Below are positions 50,052 through 60,419 of a stretch of DNA of 64,000 nt, in pieces. How positions within the stretch are numbered: position 1 is the first letter of the stretch; each line of letters starts with the position of its first letter. Both the position numbers and the translations under genes were made by a program. This DNA is from Sipunculus nudus (Eukaryota; Annelida; Sipuncula; Golfingiida; Sipunculidae): NCBI GenBank assembly GCA_026874595.1, contig CM049322.1:34366340-34430339 (forward strand). Reading direction: 5' to 3'. Below the pieces are notes generated by a model. The model made no database searches and had not been told where the DNA came from. It was given only the letters and a program-made list of their open reading frames with translations.

Positions 50052-50723
50052 AACACCTTATCTTAGTGTACAGGATAAAAAGGAAACTTTTTCGTACACA
50101 ACTTGTAAATTGTATTTGATTACCAAACTAAATTTATGCTTAATATTAATGTAATAGAGCTAGTACAGCCACAAATTGTTAAAAGATAAAAGGTAGTGGG
50201 GGTTTATAGTCTGATATCACCGAAGATGTCAGTCTCATCCGACTAATTTTACACTTTGCCTCCCTGGTCTTTCGGGCCTGTTCATTCTTTTAGCTTTTCT
50301 TGGCTCCCTGGGGACCATACACCAAGGAGCCACAAAACCGCGCTAGATGCTTCGTTCTACATTTGCCTGACACTCATGTTTGACCAGTACCCATTCACTC
50401 CTGTGTGAAGAGAGCGCACCCTTATGCTAAAGACTTTGGCTTGGAGTCTTAGCGCGGACAGCGGTCAGATCGGGACGCGAACCCACAACCTTGCGGTCAT
50501 GTATACAACAAACTAACCATTACGCCCCCTCTCTCCACAACGTTAACACAATCTTATATATCTTTATATAAAAACAATCTTTATAGAATAAACATTCGTA
50601 AAAATGTATCCAATCAATTTCGATTTACCAAAAGAAAATATTGTTTTCGAATGTTTTCCTTGTTCTTACCGTTCGTTCATGTAATAATGTAAACACACAG
50701 AAAAACAAGTAGATTCCACACAT
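35850..50723 (-). CDS. Scavenger-type membrane receptor: SRCR-like region, eight EGF-like repeats, one membrane helix
   Basis: The exons are 50723-50670, 48865-48658, 47887-47816, 47515-47366, 46394-46266, 45739-45618, 42302-42137, 41742-41615, 41085-40941, 40522-40376, 39803-39636, 39405-39259, 38950-38783, 38605-38438, 38039-37881, 37306-37199, 36341-36185 and, less surely, 35877-35850. Junction phases agree throughout (0,1,1,1,1,0,1,0, then 1, then 2). The sum of 2424 bases gives 807 residues. Order: signal peptide (MCGIYLFFCVFTLLHERT), about 145 residues of unknown family, divergent SRCR segments, a Cys/Gly-rich exon, eight EGF-like repeats of the MEGF/SREC kind, a membrane helix at about 772-792, then a basic 'KRR' stop-transfer. 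The family binds particles or ligands at the cell surface. The SRCR-plus-EGF combination suggests a phagocytic or scavenger receptor (inference). Domain sub-entries follow. Confidence 0.72.
36185..36341 (-). other. Receptor exon 17: juxtamembrane region and membrane helix
   Basis: Acceptor TTATTTAG leads into GDLGRLREGD, IIEDISLERS, then the hydrophobic segment VYYLVCGMCFMFLLLSSC, then YVGSKRR and a GTGAGT donor in phase 2. A single helix followed by basic residues marks a type I membrane protein. Confidence 0.75.
37199..41085 (-). other. Receptor exons 9-16: eight EGF-like repeats
   Basis: Each exon encodes one repeat with the MEGF/SREC spacing C-x-W/Y-G-x-x-C...C-G-H-C...C...G-x-C-x-D-G-Y-x-G-x-x-C. 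Examples are CVPGYYGPHC at 41.06 kb, ADRWGPNC at 40.5, VWTYGGNC at 39.8, GNRWGPSC at 39.4, IGTYGRNC at 38.9, QGAYGANC at 38.6, EHWGPNC at 38.0 and KWGAGC at 37.3. Exon lengths are 145, 147, 168, 147, 168, 168, 159 and 108 bases. The last repeat is short. The internal exons are phase 1-1, so they can be added or lost without shifting the frame. Confidence 0.85.
41615..41742 (-). other. Receptor exon 8: Cys/Gly-rich linker
   Basis: The exon encodes DARTLIQFNNGCVGG, NATCGAIGGGRYTC and VECQE between the second SRCR-like half and the first EGF repeat. Four cysteines in 43 residues suggest either a worn SRCR second half or a small knot. The phase-0 donor (GTTAGG) matches the phase-0 start of the next exon. 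Confidence 0.6.
42334..42408. repeat. (TA)n microsatellite beside receptor exon 7
   Basis: About 37 TA units starting 32 bases upstream of the 42302 acceptor. The array could affect splicing of that exon. Confidence 0.95.
42430..42612. mobile_element. MITE-like element near a TA array, inside a receptor intron
   Basis: It starts CACTGAAACCTCAAAATAACG and ends with inverted-looking GTGGTCGTTATTTTGAGGTGG and GAGGAGGTCGTTATGC. It directly follows the 42334-42408 TA array, close to receptor exon 42302-42137. Confidence 0.45.
43103..43234 (-). other. Possible extra receptor exon (phase 0-0)
   Basis: A 132-base frame lies between a GGTGACAG acceptor, nearly identical to the one before 42302, and a GTTGGG donor. 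It would insert between phase-0 neighbours 45618 and 42302 without shifting the frame. It encodes RRIVHMAEFDTFCLIP and STLKSDAK. Cysteine content is low and no family is recognised; it may be an optional exon or chance. Confidence 0.28.
47366..48865 (-). other. Receptor exons 2-4: N-terminal region of unknown family
   Basis: The three exons are 48865-48658, 47887-47816 and 47515-47366. They encode DGDLRLVLVDEM, TISYVCRSTK, SSCGTPTGRRG, then CSTPLLSIGNDCYEEV, then RDCHLKVADLAKV, SRTGFILGPNDLRQQG and QFEY. Start DGDLRLV recalls the first strand of an SRCR domain, but the usual W-G-T-V-C does not follow. I do not recognise the family. Sparse, paired cysteines suggest a folded extracellular domain. 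Confidence 0.55.
49940..50083. repeat. Inverted repeat with a TA array at its centre
   Basis: TTTTATCCTCTACACTAAGATA before the array pairs with TATCTTAGTGTACAGGATAAAA after it; the arms differ at one or two positions. The centre is about 85 bases of TA with small interruptions. The whole block could fold as one long hairpin. Confidence 0.8.
50205..50535 (-). mobile_element. tRNA-derived SINE, different family
   Basis: On the minus strand, an A-box-like GTAATGGTTAGTTTG near 50527 precedes a B box, GGGTTCGCGTCCCG, near 50485. A long tRNA-unrelated body containing GGGAGCCAAGAAAAGCTAAA follows. The body differs from that of the 23.3-kb SINE. Confidence 0.6.
50670..50723 (-). other. Receptor exon 1: signal peptide
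   Basis: ATG at 50723-50721 opens MCGIYLFFCVFTLLHERT and ends in phase 0 at a strong GTAAGA donor. The next exon, 48865, starts in phase 0. A longer upstream open frame exists, but the hydrophobic leader favours this ATG. Confidence 0.55.
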
Positions 50724-51354
50724 GTCTTCTCCGTGACGGTTCCTCAGCCGTGTTTGATCAAATGCAGGCGGACTCAAAAAAGGGTCATATTTTGTTGTTT
50801 GTTGTAGACATAAATAAAAAGATAAATAAAGAGGAAAATCGATTACCATAGCGAAGATTCGTACATATTTGATTCCAAGTGATTGACAGAGTGAATGTAA
50901 GGGCTCCTGTGTAAATATTTATTAACTATGTACCTCACCCTTGTTCGGTCGGATTCTATTGTAATTGCTCACTTGAACACGAATACTATGGGAATTCCAG
51001 TAATGATTGATATCAGATTATTAAATGTAAATAACATGGACTGGAGCCAGGGCTTGGCATATAAAAAGACGTTAGATTTCAAAGGTAATTATGCTCATTA
51101 GATTCAGCTTTCAAAAGAAATAGTTGGTTTGTATTTTGCTTGCTTAAACCTATTGAGCCTAGATATTAAAGCAGTAATCTAGTGTCAGTCAGTATTTAAA
51201 AATTCACTAAAACATGTGGGGAATTGTCTAGCAATTAGGGACGTTTGAATGCTGAATATATACATGTTGGTCCCAACTACACCTGCACATTGTCAAAAGC
51301 AAACCAGCCACATGTATCGTGTTAATCCAGCAGCCAATGGTTTCAACCTTGTTT

Positions 51355-52595
51355 AGGGTCTTAAGTTTTTTTTTGTAGATTTTGTTTGCCCACATATCAG
51401 GTGTGAAAAAAAAGGTTAGTTGGCCCGCTGTAAGCCTTGGACAATTATTGCTCATTAACATAAAACAACATGGGCGCCAAAATAGTACTAAAATAGCAAA
51501 AATGCCAATATTTGACAAATTTGTGTTCCTACTGTACCCACAGGCTTTTTTTATTTACTGAGGGAGGCTTGTGTCTCAATCGATATTTATCAATGTACTG
51601 TTGGCACAGTGCGACTACATTATACTACTTCAGGTTTTTAAAGAGGTTGGAGAGCACGACACAATTAGAAATATCTTACAAGTCAAGCCGGAGAATTCTA
51701 AGCCTCGCTACATATTGTGATCTGAGCAGGACAGCTATATTTAAGGTTATCATTAAAAACACGAAAGAAGATAGAGACCACATATTCTTTCAGGGTCCCA
51801 GTCAAACATTTTTCACGGAAAATGTGTTTCACGGGTTAATAACTCCATGGTTGGATCTAAGAGCAGCTTTAGAACAAAGGCGCTGAAGTAAATGACCATG
51901 GCCCTCGGATGGGAAAGAGAAATCTCATGATGGTGATTAGTATTAAAGGATTGTCTCTTTTGTTTCACTGTGTTCCTCTACAAAATTTGTTCTACAAATG
52001 CTGATATAGACAGCAAACATAAAAGAAAATGAGAAGAAAACATTAAATAACCTTCGACAAAACATGTAAAGACTGCAAGAAAAATCTCGTAACAGGTGGG
52101 TATGAATTCAAGTATGACCCAGCTGTATGCAGTGATTTTCGGCCCGCTAAAATCAAATATTAATGATTTGAGACACCGGTAAGTATTCCATGTGACAGCT
52201 TTGTCCACTCGTATAGATCTACACCCTTCATTATATACCGTACAATAAATTACATATTCTTTTATCACGAAAGTCCCTCTTACGGTTCACGCTCATAGGA
52301 CGCTGGAACGGTGGTTTGGTTAGACATGGTGGCCATTACGGATATAATAAAACCAGAAATGAAAAATATCGGTCATAATACCATGGTATACATGTATTGG
52401 TTGAGCCTATATTTCAAATGTTGAGGTAGCTATGGTGTTTTGTAATTTTCGTTTATTTTGGCGGCTATTTTGTTTAATGCTAATTAGCAAAAATTGCCTA
52501 AGGCTAACGCTGGACCAACGAACATATTTTTCACACCTGATAGGCGGGCAAACTTAATCCACAAAAACATTAGGACCCTTAACAAGGTAAGCAGA
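51355..52595. repeat. Inverted pair of about 145-base dispersed repeats
   Basis: The minus strand of 51355-51500 aligns with the plus strand of 52450-52595. Shared blocks include TTTTGGCG, TTCACACCTGATA, GGGCAAAC and AACAAGGT. Roughly 0.95 kb of unrelated DNA lies between. They may be ends of one element or two independent copies. Confidence 0.6.
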
Positions 52596-54900
52596 AAAAC
52601 TGAACTTTTGCTGTTGGACTATAACGCCAGTTTATGCCCTATTTGAAAATATCTTCTTTTTTTAAGACAGCGCATAATACAGGAATGAAAACACTGTGTT
52701 ATAGTCGGGTAACTTTTGGAGGTGACAGAAATATTCAGCATTGCAGTCAGCATAGAAACATTAACCGTTTTATGTGCTCTAGGAGTAACGCATATAATTA
52801 AAAGCACAAGAGGCCGTGATTATCATGGGCGGACCGAACGGAGTGTGACCGCTCTGCGGACCTATTTGGAAAGTATTTCCCTACAGTGACAGCCGCGTAT
52901 CACTCAACGAAGAATGCGTCTTTGGGAGGTTACTCAGTATAATGACTCAGAAATGGCGTAGGTTACATGCCCAGAACCTACAGGTGCTGTAGACACTGAG
53001 TCTGGGTGAAAGCAATGTAGAATACAGCATGATAGGAAGGAGTGCTACCGCCCTGTCACGTAGTCCCAGACCGAAATGGAAATTTTCAGATTTACGTATT
53101 TAGTTAAATAGAAATATTATCATTATCAAGAGTTGCCTATGTTAGAAGAGGTAAATGAAAGAGCATAATGCTCACTCTAAACCAACATGATATTGTTCAC
53201 GATAACCAGCATACCTGTAACTAATGAGATAATACCATTTCAGTCATTAAGGATTGAATATTACCTAATCTTGGGGATGAATGATGTATGTAACAGCGTC
53301 ATGTTATTTGTTCGAAGAAGAAGTCAATAAATGTGAAGATTTGGAAAATAAAATCTGGATTTGGCGGATATCATCACTAGCAAAATTCCCTGGATATTTT
53401 TTTTCTGTTTCATTTTAACCTTGCTCTTGTATAGCACTATTTTACGGACAGCACAGGTTGTAATCCAAAAAAACATGTCAGTCATTCAAGGTCATGCAAG
53501 CATGAAAATACATTGATATATACAAACAATAATTGCCACCTGCCATCTTAACAATCACAGAGTATATATCATAGTCGAGACCTCGTCAAATTATTTATGG
53601 AATTATGCATCCAGTGCTTGTCAAAAATATGTTGTCATTTAATCATTTCTCAGCTGGCTCTGACGCTCGTGTGCGATCTCCGTTAAAAATGTACTCTGGC
53701 TCTCGATCTCAGTGTACACTGATCTGCGTTAGTGATTAATTTCAAGATCAGTATTTATATGTATTTATGTGGGGTTACAATACTATACTGCTAAATCATT
53801 AAATACCAACGGATGGTCCGCGTTGCACTGACGATCATCACGTGCCCTTCTGTATGTATCTACATAATCAATAAAGTAATCTATCATTGTCTACTGTGTT
53901 TTACTTTTTTTATATTTTACGACGTTCCGTTTCGCAATCACTACTCACCGGTGACCGAGCAGGTACGATTGTTGAGGAAGAATCAATTTCAAGAGGGAAT
54001 GGGGTTAGCTGTGAGACAAACGATATATTGTGAGAAATCTACGTCAGCAACAAGTAGACTGATAATAATAAAAATTAAATATATTAAACAATTACAGAGC
54101 CTTATTCCTCATAGTAGGATGTGTCGGCATACAAACATCTATGTCATAATGATATAACTATTTATCATTGAGAACATATTTTTAATTCGTATTTGGAAGA
54201 ACGATAACGTATCACACAAAATGCGCAACGTCACACATGATTGAGTATAACTGGATTATATAAAACCCTCTGTGCTGACTATACGATCTGAGAAATAGTG
54301 AAAAAGGAAGTGGTCCTGTACATAACATCCCAGCACGTGCCATCATGACATGGATGGTAAATAATTAGCAAACACATGCAAATAGGAACGTACAGAAAGG
54401 GGCATATTGTCAGTTTATAAATTAATCCATGAGGATCTTCACGAATAATATATTAACACTTTAACATTCAAGCAAACTGTAACCATACTATTTCACGAAT
54501 TATGTGCATTATAGATTTGAGTACAAATAAAAAGGGAAAAGTTGATATAAAGCTCTCCTTCGAATATTAACATTCGGTAAATAGTCTGTAACATCGAAAG
54601 GTATAGAGAGGTATGATTCTTCAAATACCAAGTGGAGCGGTCTTATTTAATTGGCCCATGGAACAACCAGAAGCCATTTACATCTTATATAACAGAGTCG
54701 ATGGACCTGTCAGGAAGACAAGCCTTGTTATGTCGCGAGCAGCACTGGACCACTTGATGGTCACAAGGCCAAAAGGCCTCCGGAAACGCTAAAATTCAGA
54801 ATAATTCAGGATGGTTGTTAGATACTGTAGAGTTGGGAAATAACCTGTGAAATCTTGGAGCGGCAAGAAGGACCAGACGATACCAATGGTATTGAAAATG

Positions 54901-54901
<1 letters not shown>

Positions 54902-54969
<68 letters not shown>

Positions 54970-54970
54970 T
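54902..54970. repeat. (TA)n microsatellite
   Basis: About 34 TA units with one G interruption. An (AC)n run follows at 55018-55032. Confidence 0.95.
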
Positions 54971-55039
54971 AAATGTATCTGTCTGACAAAATTTGATTCC
55001 TTTGTCTCTCTATCTCACACACACACACACAAACCCACA

Positions 55040-55158
55040 GACCTCGACATCACGAACACCGATGGGACCTTGGTGAAGTGGTCGCAATTTCGACCTGGCC
55101 ATTAGGTGATCGCTAAAATCAGGAGGTCGTTGGGCGAGGTTTTACTTTAGTTATAAAT
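55040..55158. mobile_element. MITE-like fragment beside the LINE
   Basis: It ends GGAGGTCGTTGGGCGAGGTT and TTACTTTAG, the inverse of the AGTAAAACCTCG-type end, and its other side holds GAAGTGGTCGCAATTTCGAC. It lies between the 54.9-kb TA array and the LINE 3' end. Confidence 0.4.
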
Positions 55159-55563
55159 ATATATATTAACAAATCTTTAACATAATTAATGCCTTTTAAT
55201 GAAATATTTTTTTATAATAAATTGTTTTATTATTTACTTTGAATAAAGCATTGTTCCATATTGTTTGATGTAACACTTCGTTTTTATTAGTAGGTTTACT
55301 TTTAAACAGTTCTGCCCAGGTTAATAAGCAGTTTTTTTATAGAGGTTTGGCAAGGACTGTGGTATTGCATCCTTACTGAAATTTGATCTTATATGATACA
55401 CCTCCGACTTTTTCTAAATGTTTGATTACCATCTGCGTCCATGGTTTTCTTTCGCCTGTAATTTATCGTTTAACCCATGAAATTTGTTGAACTTTTAGCA
55501 TTGTTTTTACATCTGGCAATTTAAGGCCACCTTTATTATATGGACCTATTGCTGTTTTCTATT

Positions 55564-56139
55564 TTATTTTTGCTTTTTTATCGTTCCAAATAAAACTATT
55601 GACTGTAGACTGTATATTTTTAACAAAATTTTCAGGTGGCTCGCACATATTAGTTGCATATAGAATAGATGAGATAATAAGTGTCCGAACAACTTCAATC
55701 TGCCATATACAGTCAATGAACGACTTCGCCACATATTCAGTAGTTTACATATTTTCCCTTTGAGCTTAGTAAAGTTTTGTTCTGCTACAATGTCTGCATC
55801 ATAAGAGAAGTGAATACCCAATATCCGTATAGTATTAACCATCAAGTTTATCCATTTACAATCAATTGGCTTGTCTCGTCTAGTTTTATGCCTACCAAGC
55901 CAAGCAGCTTCTGACTTTTCATAATTTACTTTGAGAGAGGAAATTCTTGAAAATGAGTTAAATACATTTATTAATTCTTTAAAAGAATTAATATCATGCA
56001 AGAAAAAAAACGTTGAGTCATCTGCAAACATAGATAATTTATGTTCTATATTGAAAAATTTAATCCCCATGATTTTAACATTGGAACGAACTTTTTGTGC
56101 CAGTATCTCTATAACCAATAAAATTAAGTAGCATGCCAT
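55564..56139 (-). pseudogene. LINE reverse-transcriptase remnant
   Basis: An open stretch of 191 codons holds the MFADDSTFF box, SSLKVNYEKSE and LGIHFSYDAD, typical of non-LTR polymerase palm and thumb regions. It lacks the upstream fingers and the endonuclease. Confidence 0.75.
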
Positions 56140-56753
56140 GGGGTCTCCTTGCCGGGTATTGATTCAATACGATTAATACAATAACACTTCTACTGTGATT
56201 TGTACCATGTGAAAAATATATATGTCCTCTCCACTGCCTGGACCAGGTGTTGACATTGTCTAAGGAGCTATGTGTCTTTTAAATTAAACAGACCCCATTA
56301 GAACATCCTTGCTTGTAAAACGAATTAAAAATTTTTCTTCTTTTCTCATAGTTTCTCATTCCTCTCACATTTAATGAAATTATATTACAATAATCCGCTT
56401 AACCAGGTACTCCAATTGTTGTTTTTCACATTCTACAGTTTTTCTATCATTCCTCATGTCTGTTATTTCAAACAATATATATAGAATGATTACAAAACAC
56501 ATAATACATTGAACACCACATAAAGTACACTCATAGTATGTTCTGATGAAATGAAAGTTTAATGTTAAAGAAAAAAAAATATATTCAAATTTCTTATTTC
56601 TGGGCCTGCATGCATGGTCAATTTGAAACACATTCGTTATATATATATGAATAATACTTTATTCCATATAAATGGCTGTTGCATTTCCTGATTATTTACT
56701 GTATATGACCTTATATGTAATACTTAATATACTGTTTGAAACTTATCAATCCT

Positions 56754-57610
56754 TTATTGTCTCTTAAACAGATGATTTAAATTATCACCATACTGAACAT
56801 TTATTATTTTATTCGGGTCATCTTTGCTTTGTGCAAAGATCTTTCCATTCCATGTCCAAGCAGTCTGTACTTTTTCATTTTTCCGAACTCTGTTACAAAG
56901 TTCAATCAGTTCTTTACACATGTCATCCAGTATTAAGATCCCTGTTCCTTTCAGTTTCTTCCTCTCCCTCAGTACTGCCATCCGGTAATCAGTTTTGTGA
57001 AATCTCATTATAACTGGTCTAACTTTATCTTGCCGTCTCTTTCCGACCCTGTGAGCTACATCTATTGCATCTAATGCTAAGTTCATATTCACCTTATTTC
57101 TAGCCAGTCTATATACAGTTTCCTTACAATTTTCTCCTTTTCATTTTCTGGTACACCGGTTATTTTCAGATTTGATCTCCGAGAATACTCTTCTTTATTG
57201 ATTGCCTTTTCATATGCCTTCTGAGTTATACATTTCATTTGCTCGCAATCTTTTTTTTCAAGTTAACATTTTCCTGTTCCAACAGGCATAGCTTCTCTAA
57301 TGCCTCATGTCTACTTTCCAATTCAAAAACTCTAGCTTCCATTTTTTTCCATATAGAAATTCAGCTGAGTTTTTAATTCATTTGTAATCTCCAGTTTAAG
57401 GACCTCTAACATGTCCTTTAAACCCTTTTCACTAATGGGGGTTTCAGACGTTTCGTCCTATTCTGAAAAGGATTCTGACAAAAGACACTTTATTTTCTTA
57501 AAAGAAGTATCTAGGGACTCTGATGATGTGCTTGACAACTCTGACCTTAATTTTTTTTATCTTCTTCCTCTGACATATAAGTCACATTTACAATAACAAC
57601 ATCATTTAAT
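56754..57610 (-). pseudogene. LINE ORF1 remnant (RNA-binding coiled-coil protein)
   Basis: The longest intact stretch is 57092-56754, ending FAQSKDDPNKIINVQYGD and then a stop. Coiled-coil and RRM-like parts lie upstream in shifted frames. This is the nucleic-acid chaperone of the element, inactive here. Confidence 0.65.
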
Positions 57611-58916
57611 AATTACAAGCGACAGGCAGGCCCAAGAAAAAGAAATGTTCAAAACATATTAATAACTAAGACTTTGCTGTCACAATAATATACCCTGTGA
57701 GATAGTTGGCTGGTGTTTTTGTTTGTAATTAGGCATGTGCCTGAGTGCACCCGTACTCAGTACAGACACATGTGCGAGCACTTTTCATTAGGTGCATATG
57801 TACTTGGGTCAAAGGTGTGTTCAGGCACTCACCAAATGGAACCTGTTAATCCAGGCTATTGATTTCTTTGAATTTTATATTTTGCCAAATAATTAAGTAA
57901 TTATGCAGACTTTTGTCAAAATAATTTCCCAATCTGTTTATGATAACTTTATGTTTCCATCAGTGTATATATAATTACAGTGCCTGTCTTTTATCTTGAA
58001 AAAAATGCCATAATCTGAGAGAGCTCTTTCTGCATGTCCTCTCAGGTCCACTGCACACCAACCAACTCTTCCAATCTCAATCACAATTCCCAAATATTTA
58101 ACAAGGTCTGAAGTAACCCAGCTAATATGTGGTGTCGCCTTGCGTCCGTCCGTTAACTTCAGTGTCGCCGCGATAACTTACCAGAGGTTTGATGGATTTT
58201 CACAAAACTCACCATAACCACATGTCACTAGACATATGACTGGCGTGTTATGCAGCTTTGCGGTGTTGATGTTATACATGTTATTCCATCTCTGCCGTTT
58301 GTGTGACACATTTCAAATATATTACAATTAGTAATAAGTAGAACAAAGTTTGAAAATATAAGGAATTTCCAGTATAATTTTATTTTAAACCTGGTTTAGA
58401 TATAAAGCATATCATAGCAAACTCAGAAATGGAACCGAGGTATATAATTCTAACTATTAATATTAATATTAATCAATATTGTTCTCTAAATAGCAGCAGG
58501 TGATTAAAGTGACCATCCCCCTTTGCTAAAAGTAGGGGGATATATACCCCCATTCCCCTCTATTTACGCCACTGCGTACGCATTATTGAATTACAAAGAA
58601 TGATGGGAAGCTCTTCACTATGGCTCACCTGAAAATGCCCGGGCTACATCCATACCTGGTCCATGATCCACACGCACACACACAAACACACACACATATA
58701 TATATATTCTCCTAACTTCTTAGTTATACACTTAAATGATAATATGTGTATTTAGTTCGTTCATATAGGCTGGATTAAGCTTGAGTCACACAGTTCGTTT
58801 TGGTCCTGGTGGCTATTGTGCTGTGCTGGTTGGTGGGGATTTGTCTCATGAATTTGCGTGTGCCATCCATGATTTTTGTCACTCTGTATTATCTGAGCCA
58901 GCCATCATTGAATTAT

Positions 58917-58920
<4 letters not shown>

Positions 58921-58962
<42 letters not shown>
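58921..58962. repeat. (TA)n microsatellite
   Basis: About 21 TA units in gene-free DNA. Confidence 0.95.
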
Positions 58963-58968
<6 letters not shown>

Positions 58969-60419
58969 GGACCACCACGTCTCTTTTTACTTGATTAAGA
59001 AAAAGGTTAAAGAGAATTTAATGTCTTATTTAATATCTTAAAATATAAATTATTAATTCAATATTACACATGGCTTCAACAATTCATGCACATTTTCTGT
59101 TTACTGCACATTATTTCCTGTTTTCTCTAAATAATACATGCAATGTAAATAATGATTGGACATATAACTCTTTAAGGTCGAGACCCCCCTGATCGATGGC
59201 TAAAATGTGTATTTGTTTTTAACCTATCAGAATGTTTTGAAGTATGTTTCTATTTGTATTATGCCTTGGTCAATTAAGATCAAATTCAAGTTCAAGTTCA
59301 AGGTAAACCTTTCTTTTGCATTAGGTTTTGATTGATCACTTATAGGTATGCCCATATGCAATCAATCGCATACATACCTTGTCAGTTGATCAAAACCAGC
59401 AGCTGGTGCGCAGTTTCAGCTTATCTTGTTATTGGAAAATAACAGACATACAGGTCTAATTATTCAGCTTATCTGATTATTAAACAGCTGTTTTCAAGCC
59501 ATATTGCTTCGGGCAGTAAACAGCTCGTCACTGATAGTTACGAAAATTGATTTCCCTAATGGATGGTCTTCAGACAGGTAATAGAGTTAGTTTTGCTATA
59601 CACAGTTTTCGTGTCTTAGTGTGTTTGCCTTCCGCAAGATGTAAAATTCGAATCAGTGACGGATTAAGGAGTGCCGGAATGGGGTGCAGCCAGGGGCCCC
59701 GGGTTATCACAGGGCCCCCTAAAAATTAGTTTTTTTTTTAAATTTAGTAGTAAAAGATATTTCACATCTAGATTTACTTGATGTGGACTGAGGGATGCTC
59801 CTGCTTAGATAACTAGATCTTTGGTAATCGGGATTACCAATTGATATTGATATAAATGTTATTAATGTGATTCATGAATTAAATTATGATAAATTATATA
59901 TCAGAATTACAGAAATATGATAGTATATCATTCTAAATCATAATATACAGCGCAAAGAGTTAATTGATTAAATTATATAATTTACTTACGGGTATAAAGG
60001 TGTTTTTTTCAGTGTGTGATAAAACTTTAAATTTTAGAACTGCACATATCCCTTATCATAACTTCACATTTCCATTTAAAACTCTGCATATAGGTTCTAC
60101 AGTACATTAAAATCTACCCTGGCTGAGGGCAGGGCTGTATCATTAGTCTGAGCCAAGAACCTAGACGCTGTTTGCTGACTTGAAACCGGGTGTGATAACG
60201 AAAGTAACAATTCCCTAAACATTCAAAACATATATTTAATGCATTTTCAATATAACCATATGTTTGTGTATTGCACAATAAAAATAGGACTAGATACACA
60301 CTATTAAGCGGGGAATACCATGGTAGACACCATATAAATCAAATTAAGAACAATTGTTTTCCGCACGGGTTGCTGTTCCGCAAGAATCAAATGGAATTAC
60401 TAAACACACACCGTGATTA

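Larger units (their letters stand above)
50724..55159. other. Interval upstream of the receptor
   Basis: No supported gene. It contains the inverted repeat pair (51.4/52.5 kb), the TA array at 54.9 kb and a MITE fragment. A 124-codon plus frame at 51512 lacks recognisable domains or splice support. Confidence 0.5.
55160..57610 (-). mobile_element. Broken L1/Tx1-like LINE (ORF1 then ORF2 remnant)
   Basis: Reading the minus strand from 57610, an ORF1 remnant shows a coiled-coil stretch (FELESRHEALEKL, EQENVNLKKK), an RRM-like NLKITGVPE and the C-terminal AHRVGKRRQDKVRPVIMRF, as in LINE-1 ORF1 proteins. After only about 600 bases comes an ORF2 remnant from 56139 with the reverse-transcriptase FADD box (about 56030), then GGLKLPDVKTML at 55.5 kb and WAELFKSKPTNKNEVL at 55.3 kb. 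The endonuclease and the first part of the polymerase are missing. Several frameshifts and stops are present in both parts, so this is a dead copy. Confidence 0.75.

Noticed and set aside
51512-51886. 124-codon plus-strand open frame
   Set aside because: No recognisable family and it starts in repeat sequence; without transcripts it cannot be supported.
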